This document shows positions 42,850 to 52,321 of a stretch of 64,000 nucleotides of DNA, piece by piece (within the stretch, counting starts at the first letter, position 1; each line of letters starts with the position of its first letter). The notes under the pieces were generated by a model. The model did not search any database, was not told where the DNA came from, and saw only the letters and a list, made by a program, of their open reading frames with translations. This DNA comes from Synechococcus sp. M44_DOE_062 (GTDB lineage Bacteria; Cyanobacteriota; Cyanobacteriia; Thermostichales; Thermostichaceae), in contig DVDX01000024.1 in assembly GCA_015295985.1 (NCBI GenBank), positions 101,565 to 165,564 of the forward strand, read 5' to 3'. The position numbers were made by a program, and so were the translations under genes.

Positions 42850-43293
42850 CTAATCTCGAGCATTTGTGTTTAACGTGCGCACCAACCAGCGCCGCAGCGG
42901 ATGCCAGGTCGGCAAGGATAGGATCCAGCGGGATTGCTGCTCCAGCATGAGACGCTCCACCGGATACAGGCCGAACAGCTCATAACGACTTTGGGCAATC
43001 AGGATCCCCATCGTGAAGCTGACACAGAGCAACAACCCCAAGGTGGGCCACCCTGGCCGGTGAAACAAGGCATATCGCAGGCCCGTCCAGGTGAAATAAT
43101 CCCACAAGCGGGCTATATCCGCTCGCAAAGCCCAGAGGCTAGGGATCCCGACCACCAGCCACAACAGGCCCAGCAGGATGAAGCTACCGCCGTGGTAGAG
43201 GCGCAACAGGCGCTTGGCTGCCGGAGAGAGGGACTGAGCAGCAGAGGTAACTGTTTTTCCCCCAAGCGAGCCAGGATCAGGGAGCAATGGCAT
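42850..43293 (-). CDS. Hypothetical two-helix membrane protein
   Basis: From ATG 43293 (a GTG at 43314 would add seven residues) the product has 147 residues with two transmembrane segments (about 36-57 and 83-102: ILLGLLWLVVGIPSLWALR and PTLGLLLCVSFTMGILIAQS). It ends in a basic cytoplasmic tail (PTWHPLRRWLVRTLNTNARD). No family recognised. The gene is convergent with rpsT and divergent from tRNA-Arg. Confidence 0.6.
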   Translation of the reverse strand: MPLLPDPGSLGGKTVTSAAQSLSPAAKRLLRLYHGGSFILLGLLWLVVGIPSLWALRADIARLWDYFTWTGLRYALFHRPGWPTLGLLLCVSFTMGILIAQSRYELFGLYPVERLMLEQQSRWILSLPTWHPLRRWLVRTLNTNARD

Positions 43294-43503
43294 GGGGATC
43301 CCGATTTTCAACACTGCAACACCTATTGTGGCCGGGTCTGCGCCGGGAAAGATCGGTTACATGGGATCTCGACCCGGCTCCCTAAGTCAAACCGCGCAAT
43401 TTGCCCAAGCAACAATGCGGAACTCAAGGCCAAAGGCAGGTCAGTCAGGGTCGGAGAATGGGAATGGGGTCGGGGATATAATGGCTCTGCATCCTTTTCT
43501 TTA

Positions 43504-43575
43504 GCCTTGCTAGCTCAATGGATAGAGCACCGACCTTCTAAGTCGATGGTTGCAGGTTCGAGTCCTGCGCAAGGC
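43504..43575 (+). tRNA. trnR-TCT: tRNA-Arg (anticodon TCT)
   Basis: A 72-base cloverleaf: acceptor GCCTTGC/GCAAGGC, D arm AGCTCAATGGATAGAGC, anticodon loop CTTCTAA with TCT, T arm GCAGGTTCGAGTCCTGC. It reads AGA. The CCA end is not encoded. The gene lies one base from the 3' end of the convergent histidine kinase gene. Confidence 0.95.
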
Positions 43576-43576
43576 G

Positions 43577-46294
43577 CTAGGCTCTATTTTGAGTTTCCGA
43601 CAAGCTGCCCTGATGGGGGCACCACACCTGAACCCTCACCTGCCGGGAGTGGCTTTCCACCCACAGGGATCCCTGCAGCAGCTCCACTGCTTTTTGAGCC
43701 AGCGACAGACCCAAGCCGGTTCCCCCGGCATGGCGGCAATCCAACTGAGGGAGGCGATAAAACTTTTCAAAAAGGCGGGGCAACGCTTCTGCAGGAATTT
43801 CCACCCCTGTGTTGCGCACTGTGATCAACCAGCCGGGGCGGCCATTTGAGTTAGCCTGGTTCACGCTTAGATAGATGCCTTCTCCAGTGGGGGTGTACTT
43901 ACAGGCATTGTTTAAAAGCTCGCCAACCACCCGCGACAAGAGGCTCTCATCGGTGTAGAGGGGCGAAAGGTCGGGCTCCCATTCCACTTGAAACTGTTGG
44001 CCTTGCTGGGCAGCTCGCAGCCGGAAGGGCTCGCAAAGATTGGGGATCCACTCCTGGGGAGACAAACAGGTCAGTCTGAGGGCTTTGTTTCCGGATTCAA
44101 TGGCTTGCAGTTCCAACAGGTCGTTGATCAACTCCAGCTCGCGGCTAGTCTCCATCTCCAAAATCTGCAAGTAGCGCCTTTCCCGCTCAGTTAGGTTGGC
44201 TTTGGATAAAAACCCAATGGCCAGCTTCATGTTGGTGAGAGGCGTGCGCATTTCATGGGAGACCATGTGCAGAAACTCATCCTTGAGTTGGTTGAGCTCC
44301 TGCAACTGCTGCACCTGGCGCTGAATTGTCTGATAAAGACGTGCTTGCCGAATGGCGATGGCGCATTGGCCGGCTACCCGTTGGATGAGCTGTTGTTCCC
44401 GCTCGGTAAAGATCTGCCCCGGCGGACGGGATCCACAAATATCTCCTAAAACAAGCAGTTCCTCGTCTTGAGCTGTCAGATCTTTTTTGTCGCAAATGGG
44501 AGCGATGATCAGGGTGTAGCGGTCATAGTTGGGCCAGCAGGGGTGATGGAAGTTGCTCAATTGGCAGAGCTGTCCGCGCCGGAGCTGGCGAAGCACATGG
44601 GCAAAATCTGCAAACGGGATCTCTAGGGGAAAGCGCCGGATCCCTTCTCCGGCCCAATAGTCCACCGCCAAAACGCTAACCTGCCGCTCTGGGTCATACA
44701 GGGCAATGGCGCAATTGGATAGATTCAAGCTGAGGGCCAATTCTCGGGCCACCGTTTCCAAGATTTTTTGTTCGTCCAAGGTGGATCGAATTTCTTCGGT
44801 GATAAGCTGTAGCAGGGCTTCGTAGGCGTAGGCTTGCCGGAGTTCTGCGTTGCGCACCCGTACTTGGTAATCCAATTCGGCATTGGTCTGTTGCAGCTTT
44901 TGATAAAGCTCTGCCTGCTGAATGGCTACTGCCAGATGCTCCCCAATGGCCTTGGCAAACTCGATCTCATCGGTTTGCCAATCCGGATCTGAAGTCAGGC
45001 GCCGCAGTGATAGCCCACCCCACACTTTTCCCTGACAAGCCACCGGGATCACCAGCCAAGGGCCCAATTGGTATCTTTGTCTCTCTTGCCGAAAAATCCG
45101 AAGGGCCTGAGAGGGATCGGAAAGATCCTCTGGATCAGAAACATGAAAGGTCTGTAAGGACTTCAAGTGCCTAATGACTGTAAACTTGTCCTCATCTGGT
45201 ATTCGACGGTTAAGCGTGCTAGGTAGGCTATCCAATCCTCGGTAGTTGGCAACCCCTACCCATACAGCCTCAGCGGGCAGGTACTGATAAAGGGTAACGC
45301 GTGCTGCCTGCAAAACCGAACCCACTCCCCGCACTGCTACATCAAATAGGGTGGGTAAGTCGAGAGAGGCGTTGATGGCCTGAATGAGCTGGTTGAACAG
45401 CCTTTCTCGCTGCAATTGCCGCTCTAGCTTCAGCTCAGCTTGCTTGCGAGGGGTGATGTTTCTGATGATCACTAGAACTTGATCTTCCCCAAAGGGAACG
45501 ATGCGGGCCTGGCGATATTGGGGCTGAGGGGATCCCTCTGGGCAGGGGTATTCGATCTCTTGAGCTTGCCGGGTTGCCAAGGCCAGCTCCAGATGCTCGC
45601 GAATGGCTTGGGCTATGGGCTCCGCCCCACCGGTGCAGCCGGTATCAGGAAACAGCTCTTCAAGGGTCTTGCCCAGATAGTAGGCAGGGGGATGGGGAAT
45701 AGAAAAATGGCTGGGCGGCTTGAACTCCAGACATCGGCCCTGGCGATCCAGACGAAGCAGCAGATCCGGCAGGGCTTCCAGGATCTGGCGATGGTGGCGC
45801 TCGCGCTCGGCGAGGGTAATCTCTAGTTGCTTGCGCTCGCTGATGTCCAGGGTCACCCCGACAATCTGGCCGGGATCCCCTTTCGGCCCCAGCAGGACAA
45901 CCCCCTGGGAAAGCTGCCAGCGCATCTGGCCGTCGGCCTGGTAAACCCGATATTCCACCGAAAAGTTGGGATCCCCCTCTACTGCCTTGGGCCCAGCCGT
46001 CTGCAAAGCTTCTCTCACCCTTTGGCGATCTTCCGGGTGAACATACTGCATGAATATCTCCAGGGCAAAGTCCTGGCTGGGATCCAAGCCGTATTCGGCC
46101 TTACATTGAGGAGAAGCACTCAACTCCCAGGTGCGCAGATCCAGTTGCCAATAGCCCAGTTGGGTGGCTTCTAAGGCCAAATAGAGATGCTCCGGATAAA
46201 AGCTGCCATCTCCTGGCCGCACCAGCACCGGGCGGTATCGAGTTGCAGCCATCTCCCTTACCAGACGGTTAATTTGCCGCAAGCCCTGCCTCAT
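43577..46294 (-). CDS. Soluble multi-sensor histidine kinase (PAS-PAS-GAF-GAF-HisKA-HATPase)
   Basis: The 905-residue protein has no transmembrane segment. Domains in order: PAS with PAC (about 40-165, WQLDLRTWELSASPQCKAEYGL ... GVTLDISERK), a second PAS (about 170-290, ALPDLLLRLDRQGRCLEF ... IRNITPRKQAE), GAF1 (300-460), a coiled segment, GAF2 (500-665), HisKA with the phospho-acceptor His in HMVSHEMRTPLTN (about 680), and HATPase_c (NNACKYTPTGEG, GGTGLGLSLAQKAV). The GAF domains lack an obvious bilin-binding Cys motif, so it is probably not a phytochrome. Input is unknown, perhaps a metabolite or redox signal. No response regulator is adjacent. Confidence 0.9.
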   Translation of the reverse strand: MRQGLRQINRLVREMAATRYRPVLVRPGDGSFYPEHLYLALEATQLGYWQLDLRTWELSASPQCKAEYGLDPSQDFALEIFMQYVHPEDRQRVREALQTAGPKAVEGDPNFSVEYRVYQADGQMRWQLSQGVVLLGPKGDPGQIVGVTLDISERKQLEITLAERERHHRQILEALPDLLLRLDRQGRCLEFKPPSHFSIPHPPAYYLGKTLEELFPDTGCTGGAEPIAQAIREHLELALATRQAQEIEYPCPEGSPQPQYRQARIVPFGEDQVLVIIRNITPRKQAELKLERQLQRERLFNQLIQAINASLDLPTLFDVAVRGVGSVLQAARVTLYQYLPAEAVWVGVANYRGLDSLPSTLNRRIPDEDKFTVIRHLKSLQTFHVSDPEDLSDPSQALRIFRQERQRYQLGPWLVIPVACQGKVWGGLSLRRLTSDPDWQTDEIEFAKAIGEHLAVAIQQAELYQKLQQTNAELDYQVRVRNAELRQAYAYEALLQLITEEIRSTLDEQKILETVARELALSLNLSNCAIALYDPERQVSVLAVDYWAGEGIRRFPLEIPFADFAHVLRQLRRGQLCQLSNFHHPCWPNYDRYTLIIAPICDKKDLTAQDEELLVLGDICGSRPPGQIFTEREQQLIQRVAGQCAIAIRQARLYQTIQRQVQQLQELNQLKDEFLHMVSHEMRTPLTNMKLAIGFLSKANLTERERRYLQILEMETSRELELINDLLELQAIESGNKALRLTCLSPQEWIPNLCEPFRLRAAQQGQQFQVEWEPDLSPLYTDESLLSRVVGELLNNACKYTPTGEGIYLSVNQANSNGRPGWLITVRNTGVEIPAEALPRLFEKFYRLPQLDCRHAGGTGLGLSLAQKAVELLQGSLWVESHSRQVRVQVWCPHQGSLSETQNRA

Positions 46295-47177
46295 TGTGGA
46301 CGATTTTCAGGAGACGTGAGGGATCCTACTATTCGAATTGTCAGAAATTTCTAACCTTAAGCATGGCTCTAGGATGACTCTTGGAAATGTATCCTTTGAC
46401 ACCAGCCCTTCAGCTTGAGCTAAGCTTCAAACCCACCGGGAGAAGGCTACCCTGCTGATGCGACCGGGGATCTTTGGGCCGGACTTGTGGGGAAGAGGGG
46501 TGGCTCTGCTATAGTAATCGTCAGTTGCGTTTCGGATCCCGGTACTGGGATCCCCCTGGCAGGTAGGGTCAGGGCAGGCTTCGAGATGTCTTTGCGCTCT
46601 TGCGAGAGGTTGACGTTGCGTTGAGCTTTCTCGGTGTAATCCTGCCCTTAGCCTGCGTGAAGCGTTTTCTCTTTATTTATGCTTTCCTGTGCAACGTTAA
46701 GCTCGACGTTCAGTCTCAGACAGTTTCTGCTGCTCTTAAGTTTGGGTTCATCCTTAGTAAGGCCCGTATTTAGATTTCCCCGCTGGGTTGATGGTTTCCT
46801 GTTCGCCTTGGCGCGGCTTCTTAAGGTGCGGTTGCCCTCTTCGTTTGGTTAGCGGGCAGGGAAATAGACAGATTTCTAGATTTAGATTTTCTGGATCTGG
46901 ACAGTTGGCAGGGCCGAGGTTGTTTTCACCATCTTCGAGCTCTTATTTGAGTTGTCCTTTCCCCGGTCATCTCTGGCAAAGTTGCCCGATGTTAGCAACA
47001 GCAACAGGATAGGCCGTTCGGCCCGCTGTCAGGTCTTTTGGATTCTCTAGGTTTGGTTGATGGGGTTGCCCGCAGTATGGCGGGTAAAGGGATCCCTTTG
47101 ACCTTTCTTAGTGGACTTCTCTCCATTTTCTCCTACTCGAATCCATCGATTTCCCCATTGAATTCAAGGTTATTGCT
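46295..47177. other. Large intergenic region (883 bases) between two divergent genes
   Basis: The longest gap in the window. It holds a TATAGT -10-like box at 46510-46515 reading toward the amine oxidase, followed by the hairpin GGATCCC-ggtact-GGGATCC (46534-46553), which implies a leader of about 650 bases if used. AT-rich blocks (46660-46800) and the open frames 46788-47012 and 47038-47337 have no coding features. No known RNA family is recognised. Confidence 0.5.
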
Positions 47178-49139
47178 GTGGTTTGTGAAGTTTCTCCTAG
47201 TTTGGATCGACATAGCCAGTCAAGTAAATCTGCGCCTCAAGGTCACCCCTTGGATCCGCTCAGCGCCGAGGAAATGCGGCAGGTGGTGCAGATCCTGCGC
47301 CGGCAACGGCCCCTCAGTTCTCAGTGGCGCTTTGTAACCATCCAGCTACACGAGCCGGAGCGGCCTTGGATGGAAACTTGGCAGCCGGGGCAGCCGTGGG
47401 ATCGGCAGGCTTTTGTGGTGCTTTTGGATCCCGCCGGTGGCAACACCTACGAAGCGGTGGTCTCTCTGTCAACACAGCAGGTGCGCTCTTGGCAGCTCAT
47501 TCCGGGCGTGCAGCCACCCTTGTTGGATGATGAGGTGTACGCCTGCGACCGTCTGCTCAAGGAGGATCCCCAATTTTTGGCAGCTCTGCAGCGGCGAGGC
47601 ATTGCCGATGTGGATTTGGTGATGGTGGACTACTGGACGGTGGGCTACTTTGGGATCCCGGAAGAGGAAGGAAAGCGGCTGGTGCGGGGCCTGTGTTTCC
47701 TGCGCACTTCCCCTTGCGATAACGGCTACGCTCGTCCCATCGAGGGTCTCTATCCCTGGATTGACCTCAACCGTATGCAAGTGGTCAAGGTTGAGGATCG
47801 GGGTCTGTGGCCCTTGCCACCGGAGTCGGGCAACTTCGATGAGCTGTTTTTCAAGGATTTTCGCCAAGATTTGAAGCCGCTAGACATCACCCAGCCCCAA
47901 GGGGTGAGCTTCCAGGTAGACGGCCACCACATCCGCTGGCAGAAGTGGGATCTGCGCATCAGCTTTAACCCGCGAGAAGGGTTGGTGCTGCACCAAGTGA
48001 GCTACGAGGATCAAGGCCGCCTTCGCCCCATTCTCTATCGGGCTTCGGTAGCAGAGATGGTGGTACCCTACGGGGATCCGCGGGATCCCCACTTCCGCAA
48101 AAATGCCTTTGATGTGGGGGAATACGGTATCGGGATGCAGGCCAACTCTCTGCGGCTGGGCTGCGACTGTCTGGGGGAAATTTACTACTTCGATGCCTGG
48201 CTGCCCACCAACAGCGGTGAGCCCGTGCTTTTGAAGAATGCCGTCTGCATGCACGAGGAGGACTTTGGCATCCTTTGGAAGCACACCGACTGGCGCACAG
48301 AACGAGCTCAGGTGCGGCGCTCGCGGCGGCTGGTGCTTTCCTTTTTCACCACCATCGGCAACTACGACTACGGCTTTTTCTGGTACTTCTACCAGGATGG
48401 CACCCTGGAGTTGGAAGCCAAGCTTACCGGCATCATCAACACCTGCGCTACGTTACCGGGGGAAGAGCCCGAGTTTGGCGTCTTGGTGGCACCCCAGTTG
48501 TCCGGCCTCAACCACCAGCACTTTTTCACCGTTCGCCTGGATATAGCCGTGGATGGGCCGTGCAATTCCCTCTACGAAGTGCATGCAGAACCTCTGCCTC
48601 TAGGGCTGGGGAACCCCCACGGCAACGCCTTTCGTGCCCGCTCTACATTGCTGAGAACTGAGCAGGAGGCCAAGCAAACGGTGGATCCCTTGCGGGGCCG
48701 CTACTGGAAGATTGTCAATCCCAATCGCCACAACCGCCTGGGACAGCCGGTGGCCTACAAACTGATGCCAGGGGACAATGTCCAGCTTTTGGCCCACCCC
48801 AACTCTTGGCTGTACCGACGGGCGGGCTATCTGGCCCACCACCTCTGGGCCACGCCCTACCATCCCGGCGAGAAGTTCCCAGCAGGGGACTACCCCAACC
48901 AACACCCCGGTGGCGAAGGGCTGGTGAAGTGGACGCAAGCGAACCGATCCCTGGAAAATACCCGCCTGGTGCTGTGGTACAGCTTTGGCTGCAATCACTT
49001 CCCCCGCACCGAAGACTGGCCGGTGATGCCGGTTAGCTACATCGGCTTTATGCTCAAGCCCCTGGGCTTCTTTGAGTGCAACCCGGCTTTGGATTTGCCC
49101 CCGCCCCCGCCAAAGATCAAAGTCTGCTGCAGCTCTTGA
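47178..49139 (+). CDS. Copper-containing primary amine oxidase
   Basis: The enzyme oxidises primary amines to aldehydes, releasing ammonia and H2O2, with copper and the self-made cofactor TPQ. The 653-residue protein has the family features: the TPQ precursor Tyr396 in IGNYDYGFFWYF, the catalytic Asp region around DVGEYGIG, and copper ligands in NHQHFF (about 447-452) and CNHFPRTEDWPVMP (about 610-623). Start GTG 47178 is provisional; the N-terminal region with VVQILRRQRP begins the N2/N3 domains, and no signal peptide is present, so the enzyme should be cytoplasmic. It is odd in a thermophilic photoautotroph; amine use as a nitrogen source is a plausible inference. Confidence 0.92.
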   Translation: MVCEVSPSLDRHSQSSKSAPQGHPLDPLSAEEMRQVVQILRRQRPLSSQWRFVTIQLHEPERPWMETWQPGQPWDRQAFVVLLDPAGGNTYEAVVSLSTQQVRSWQLIPGVQPPLLDDEVYACDRLLKEDPQFLAALQRRGIADVDLVMVDYWTVGYFGIPEEEGKRLVRGLCFLRTSPCDNGYARPIEGLYPWIDLNRMQVVKVEDRGLWPLPPESGNFDELFFKDFRQDLKPLDITQPQGVSFQVDGHHIRWQKWDLRISFNPREGLVLHQVSYEDQGRLRPILYRASVAEMVVPYGDPRDPHFRKNAFDVGEYGIGMQANSLRLGCDCLGEIYYFDAWLPTNSGEPVLLKNAVCMHEEDFGILWKHTDWRTERAQVRRSRRLVLSFFTTIGNYDYGFFWYFYQDGTLELEAKLTGIINTCATLPGEEPEFGVLVAPQLSGLNHQHFFTVRLDIAVDGPCNSLYEVHAEPLPLGLGNPHGNAFRARSTLLRTEQEAKQTVDPLRGRYWKIVNPNRHNRLGQPVAYKLMPGDNVQLLAHPNSWLYRRAGYLAHHLWATPYHPGEKFPAGDYPNQHPGGEGLVKWTQANRSLENTRLVLWYSFGCNHFPRTEDWPVMPVSYIGFMLKPLGFFECNPALDLPPPPPKIKVCCSS

Positions 49140-49244
49140 GTCATTCCAACCGGCGGTGAGCGCCATATCTACCCCTATCCCCCAGGATGTCTCGCGCTGA
49201 CTGAATCGGGATCCAATGGATTTGGGTAGGTTGTCATGAACATC

Positions 49245-49283
49245 AAAAAGCCCAGAAGCCTTTGCGGGTAGGAACTTCTGGGC
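49245..49283 (-). terminator. Terminator of ssrA
   Basis: On the minus strand GCCCAGAAG (49283-49275), a 16-base loop, CTTCTGGGC (49258-49250) is followed by TTTTT. It sits 20 bases after the 3' end of the tmRNA. Confidence 0.85.
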
Positions 49284-49302
49284 AGTGTTCAACTTTGGGA
49301 GA

Positions 49303-49701
49303 TGGAGCTGACGGGAGTCGAACCCGTGTCCGAGATGGGTACTGAGGGATCACTCATTCACAGGCTTAGCCTCTTTGACCCTCGAGGCGGGGATCGCCGT
49401 TTGGATCCCGGCGATGGGAGTTCTCCGCCTAACCTTGGTCTCTCCCTCGACGGAGCCGGAGTAGAGAGCTGCACCCGTTGGGGTTGTGATCCACCCACTT
49501 AACGGGGTCGTGAGCAGATCCTCGAGCTCAGAGTAAGTTTTCGGTTACTGAGCCTTAGGCAGCCAAAGCAGCCGCTTTACGAGCAAAGGGTACGACGTTG
49601 TTCGCACGTACTTTTTTGAGCCTGGTGGTAACGGGAGAAGCTCAATCCCGACCTGCCTCATGAACCCATGTTCGCCACCCCGTCGAAACCGTTACAGCCC
49701 C
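49303..49701 (-). ncRNA. ssrA: tmRNA (transfer-messenger RNA)
   Basis: The RNA rescues stalled ribosomes and tags the product for degradation. The 5' end GGGGCTGTAACGGTTTCGAC (49701 downward) pairs with the 3' end CAGCTCC (before A at 49303), forming the acceptor stem; the CCA end is not encoded. The tag is ANNVVPFARKAAALAA, with resume codon GCG at 49605-49603 and stop at 49557-49555, very close to other cyanobacterial tags (ANNIVPFARKAAPVAA type). Pseudoknot regions lie between tag and 3' arm. It is a one-piece molecule. Confidence 0.95.
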
Positions 49702-49801
49702 AGGGTTGACTTGAGTCCAGCATAGCAAGATTTTTGGGGATACGGCCAGAACCTTTGCGAATGTGACAGAAGCTTTGCTAATATGGCGAAGCTGCAAACT
49801 T

Positions 49802-49873
49802 GGGTCGGTAGCTCAGCGGTAGAGCACTCGGCTTTTAACCGATTGGCCCAGGGTTCGAATCCCTGCCGACCCA
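49802..49873 (+). tRNA. trnK-TTT: tRNA-Lys (anticodon TTT)
   Basis: A 72-base cloverleaf: acceptor GGGTCGG/CCGACCC, D arm AGCTCAGCGGTAGAGC, anticodon loop CTTTTAA with TTT, T arm CAGGGTTCGAATCCCTG, discriminator A. It reads AAA (and AAG by wobble). It lies three bases from the 3' end of the convergent gatC. Confidence 0.96.
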
Positions 49874-49875
49874 TG

Positions 49876-50169
49876 TCAGTCTTCCCCTTCCAAAATGCGG
49901 GGCACCTTGAAGAACCTGTCAGCCCGGTCGGGAGCATTGGCCAGGATCCCTTCGATATCCGGGTAGAGCTCCACTTCATCGGGGCGGGTGGGCAGTTCCA
50001 TGTCCAGGACGTGAAAGGTGGGCTCTACCCCCTCCGTGTCCAGCTCCTTCAGTTGCTCCACGTAGGCCAAGATGTCTGCTAGCTGCTCTGTGAACTGGAT
50101 CTCTTCCTCCTCGGTCAGCTCCAGACGAGCCAAGTGAGCAACATGTTGGACTTCTTCCCGTTTCAGCAT
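49876..50169 (-). CDS. gatC: Aspartyl/glutamyl-tRNA amidotransferase subunit C
   Basis: GatC stabilises the GatCAB complex, which converts Glu-tRNA(Gln) and Asp-tRNA(Asn). The 97-residue product has the family pattern REEVQHVAHLARLELTEEEE, FTEQLADILAYVEQLKELDTEGVEPTFHV and the C-terminal RPDEV...NAPDRADRFFKVPRILE. The gene is monocistronic; gatA and gatB are elsewhere. Its 3' end is three bases from the end of tRNA-Lys on the other strand. Confidence 0.95.
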   Translation of the reverse strand: MLKREEVQHVAHLARLELTEEEEIQFTEQLADILAYVEQLKELDTEGVEPTFHVLDMELPTRPDEVELYPDIEGILANAPDRADRFFKVPRILEGED

Positions 50170-50231
50170 CCTCTCCTCCGGCTCGCAGATTATCGACTTG
50201 ACTTAGCCCAGGGTAGCCGAGATCAACCGTT

Positions 50232-50252
50232 CGCGTTAACGGGACGGAGTCC
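50232..50252 (+). repeat. Dispersed repeat type A copy
   Basis: CGCGTTAACGGGACGGAGTCC, one mismatch from the core CGCGTTAGCGGGACGGAGTCC. It lies just before the 3' end of ycf3 on the opposite strand. Confidence 0.8.
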
Positions 50253-50266
50253 TTCTGCAGGAAAGC

Positions 50267-50788
50267 TCAGTACACCTCCAGGTTGGCGCGCCCGGTGGTC
50301 TTCAGCCAGTTTTGGGCCTCGATGTAGTTGTTGGGGGCAATGCGAATGGCCCGAATCCAGTACTGGGCAGCCTCGTTGAACAGGGCCTCTGCTGTTTCCT
50401 CATCCCCGGCTTGCAGGCTCAGCTCGCCCTTGTGGTGCAGCAATACGGCAATGTTGTTCAGGGCAGAGCAAAGTCTTGGGTTTAACTCCAGAGCTTGGTG
50501 GTAGTGGTCGAGGGCTTTATCAAGCTCGCCGTTGCTCTGGTAGATCAGGCCCATGTTGTAGAGGATGTAGCTGCGGTCTTCTTCCCCTTGCTCGAGGGCG
50601 AGGGCTTCTCTGTAGTTTTCCAGGGCCTCGGCGTATTCTCCTTCGCTCTGAGCGGCCATGCCATCCCGGTAGTAGGCAAAGGCTTTCTTTTCCTCGGAAC
50701 TCACCCCTGGCAGCAGTTTCAGGATCAGATCGGCCATGACGGTGAAGGTTTTGTCGATGAAGTTGTCGTTCTTCATGCTGCGCGGCAT
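50267..50788 (-). CDS. ycf3: Photosystem I assembly protein Ycf3
   Basis: Ycf3 is a thylakoid-associated TPR protein needed for photosystem I assembly. From ATG 50788 the product has 173 residues: the family start [27 protein letters not shown], then three TPR repeats ([61 protein letters not shown]; and [46 protein letters not shown]). Length and motifs are typical. The open frame extends further upstream, but the ATG matches all homologues. The repeat copy at 50232-50252 lies in its 3' flank. Confidence 0.95.
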   Translation of the reverse strand: MPRSMKNDNFIDKTFTVMADLILKLLPGVSSEEKKAFAYYRDGMAAQSEGEYAEALENYREALALEQGEEDRSYILYNMGLIYQSNGELDKALDHYHQALELNPRLCSALNNIAVLLHHKGELSLQAGDEETAEALFNEAAQYWIRAIRIAPNNYIEAQNWLKTTGRANLEVY

Positions 50789-50893
50789 GGCTGACCCCTT
50801 TCGGAACTCAAAACTACTAAGGATCTCTCTCTTGCGTTGTATCACGCCCGAGACAGGATTCGAAACACAGAGGGTCAACCAACCTCTGACCCG

Positions 50894-51178
50894 TTAAGAC
50901 CGTGTCCAGGAGCGCTTGCTCAGGCGCACAGGATGCCACTGCACGGTTTCGCCGGGGGAAACCTCGATCTCACAGGCGGTGTCGATCAGCCGCTGGGCCT
51001 GGGCTTGAGGGGTGGAATAGCGGGCCAGATCTGCATCCACCAGGTGGGGATGCTCCTGCAACAGCCGCACGAGAAACTCCTGCAATTCCTCAGGGCTGAG
51101 AAATTGCTCCGGCAAGCCTGGGATCAGCAGCACATAGTGGTGGGCAGCACGTAACAGTTCGGGTTCCGAGTTTGACAT
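50894..51178 (-). CDS. CRR7-like protein
   Basis: From ATG 51178 the product has 94 residues: HYVLLIPGLPEQFLSPEELQEFLVRLLQ, DLARYSTPQAQAQRLIDTACEIEVSPGETVQWHPVRLSKRSW. The pattern (VLxPGxPEQFL, AQAQxLxDTACELE, QWxxVRL) matches CRR7, a plant protein needed for the chloroplast NDH complex; cyanobacterial relatives exist but their role is less clear. The assignment rests on recollection of the family pattern and is moderate. The frame extends upstream without coding features. Confidence 0.65.
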   Translation of the reverse strand: MSNSEPELLRAAHHYVLLIPGLPEQFLSPEELQEFLVRLLQEHPHLVDADLARYSTPQAQAQRLIDTACEIEVSPGETVQWHPVRLSKRSWTRS

Positions 51179-51298
51179 GGTATTGGTTGGGCATCTTCCT
51201 TCCATCATGAACCAACGGGTTGCACCTCTCTTGATATCCTGAAAAAGACTTTCCTTGCTCTTGTGCTCCGTCTTGTCGGCGTTTGAGATCTGCTTTCT

Positions 51299-52294
51299 AT
51301 GACTAAGCCGCGCACCCTCTCTGGCATTCAGCCCTCTGGCGAACTGCATTTGGGCAATTACTTGGGGGCGATTAAGAATTGGGTGGCCGAGCAGGAGCAC
51401 TACGAGAACTTTTTTTGCATCGTCGATCAACACGCCATCACCGTCCCTCAGGATCCCAAGCTGCTGAGGGAGCGTACCCGTTCGCTGTTTGCCCTTTATT
51501 TAGCCTGCGGTCTCAGCCTGGAGCATTGTGTGCTGTTCGTGCAGTCCCACGTGCCTGCCCATACGGAGCTGGCCTGGCTGTTCAACACCATCACCCCCAT
51601 GAACTGGGCGGAGCGCATGATCCAATACAAGGAGAAGAAGGAAAAACAGGGGGAGGAGACCAGCGTTGGCTTGTTCAGCTACCCGATTTTGCAGGCGGCA
51701 GATATTTTGCTCTACCAACCCAAGTATGTGCCGGTAGGGGAGGATCAGCGGCAGCATATTGAGCTGTGTCGGGATATTGCCCGCCGCTTCAATGACCGTT
51801 TTGGAGAGGTGTTTCTGATCCCGGAGGCCCTGATTCGTCCGGAGGGGGCGCGGGTGATGAGCTTAACCGACGGTACGCGGAAGATGTCCAAGTCGGATCC
51901 CTCGGATTTCAGCCGTATTCATCTGCTGGACGACCCGGATACCATCCGCAAGAAGATCCAAAAATGCAAGACCGACCCCATTCGGGGCATTACTTTTGAC
52001 GATCCGGCTCGTCCCGAAGCCCACAATTTGTTGACGATTTACATGCTCACCTCCGGCAAAAGCAAGGAGGCGGTGGCGGCTGAGTGTGCCGAGATGGGGT
52101 GGGGACAGTTCAAGCCCCTCCTCGCCGACAGCATCATCGCTGCCCTGCAGCCCATTCAGCAGCGCTACCGGGAACTGTGGAGCAACCCGGACCACCTGCT
52201 CGTTCTGATACGGGAGAATGCCGCTAAGGCCCGTGCCATCGCCGAGCAAACGCTAAAAACGGTGAGAGAGGCTATGGGGTTCTTACCCCCCTGA
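51299..52294 (+). CDS. trpS: Tryptophanyl-tRNA synthetase
   Basis: TrpRS charges tRNA(Trp). The 331-residue product is a class I synthetase with PSGELHLGNYLGA (HIGH-like) at the N-terminus and RKMSKSDPSDFSRI near residue 196-209. The EDQRQHIELCRDIA segment lies in the tryptophan/dimer region. Length is standard for bacterial TrpRS. It is divergent from the CRR7-like gene with 120 bases between them; no T-box or leader peptide is recognised in that gap. It is convergent with the EamA gene. Confidence 0.97.
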   Translation: MTKPRTLSGIQPSGELHLGNYLGAIKNWVAEQEHYENFFCIVDQHAITVPQDPKLLRERTRSLFALYLACGLSLEHCVLFVQSHVPAHTELAWLFNTITPMNWAERMIQYKEKKEKQGEETSVGLFSYPILQAADILLYQPKYVPVGEDQRQHIELCRDIARRFNDRFGEVFLIPEALIRPEGARVMSLTDGTRKMSKSDPSDFSRIHLLDDPDTIRKKIQKCKTDPIRGITFDDPARPEAHNLLTIYMLTSGKSKEAVAAECAEMGWGQFKPLLADSIIAALQPIQQRYRELWSNPDHLLVLIRENAAKARAIAEQTLKTVREAMGFLPP

Positions 52295-52321
52295 GGGATC
52301 CCTGCCCAAGCTTTGATGGGA

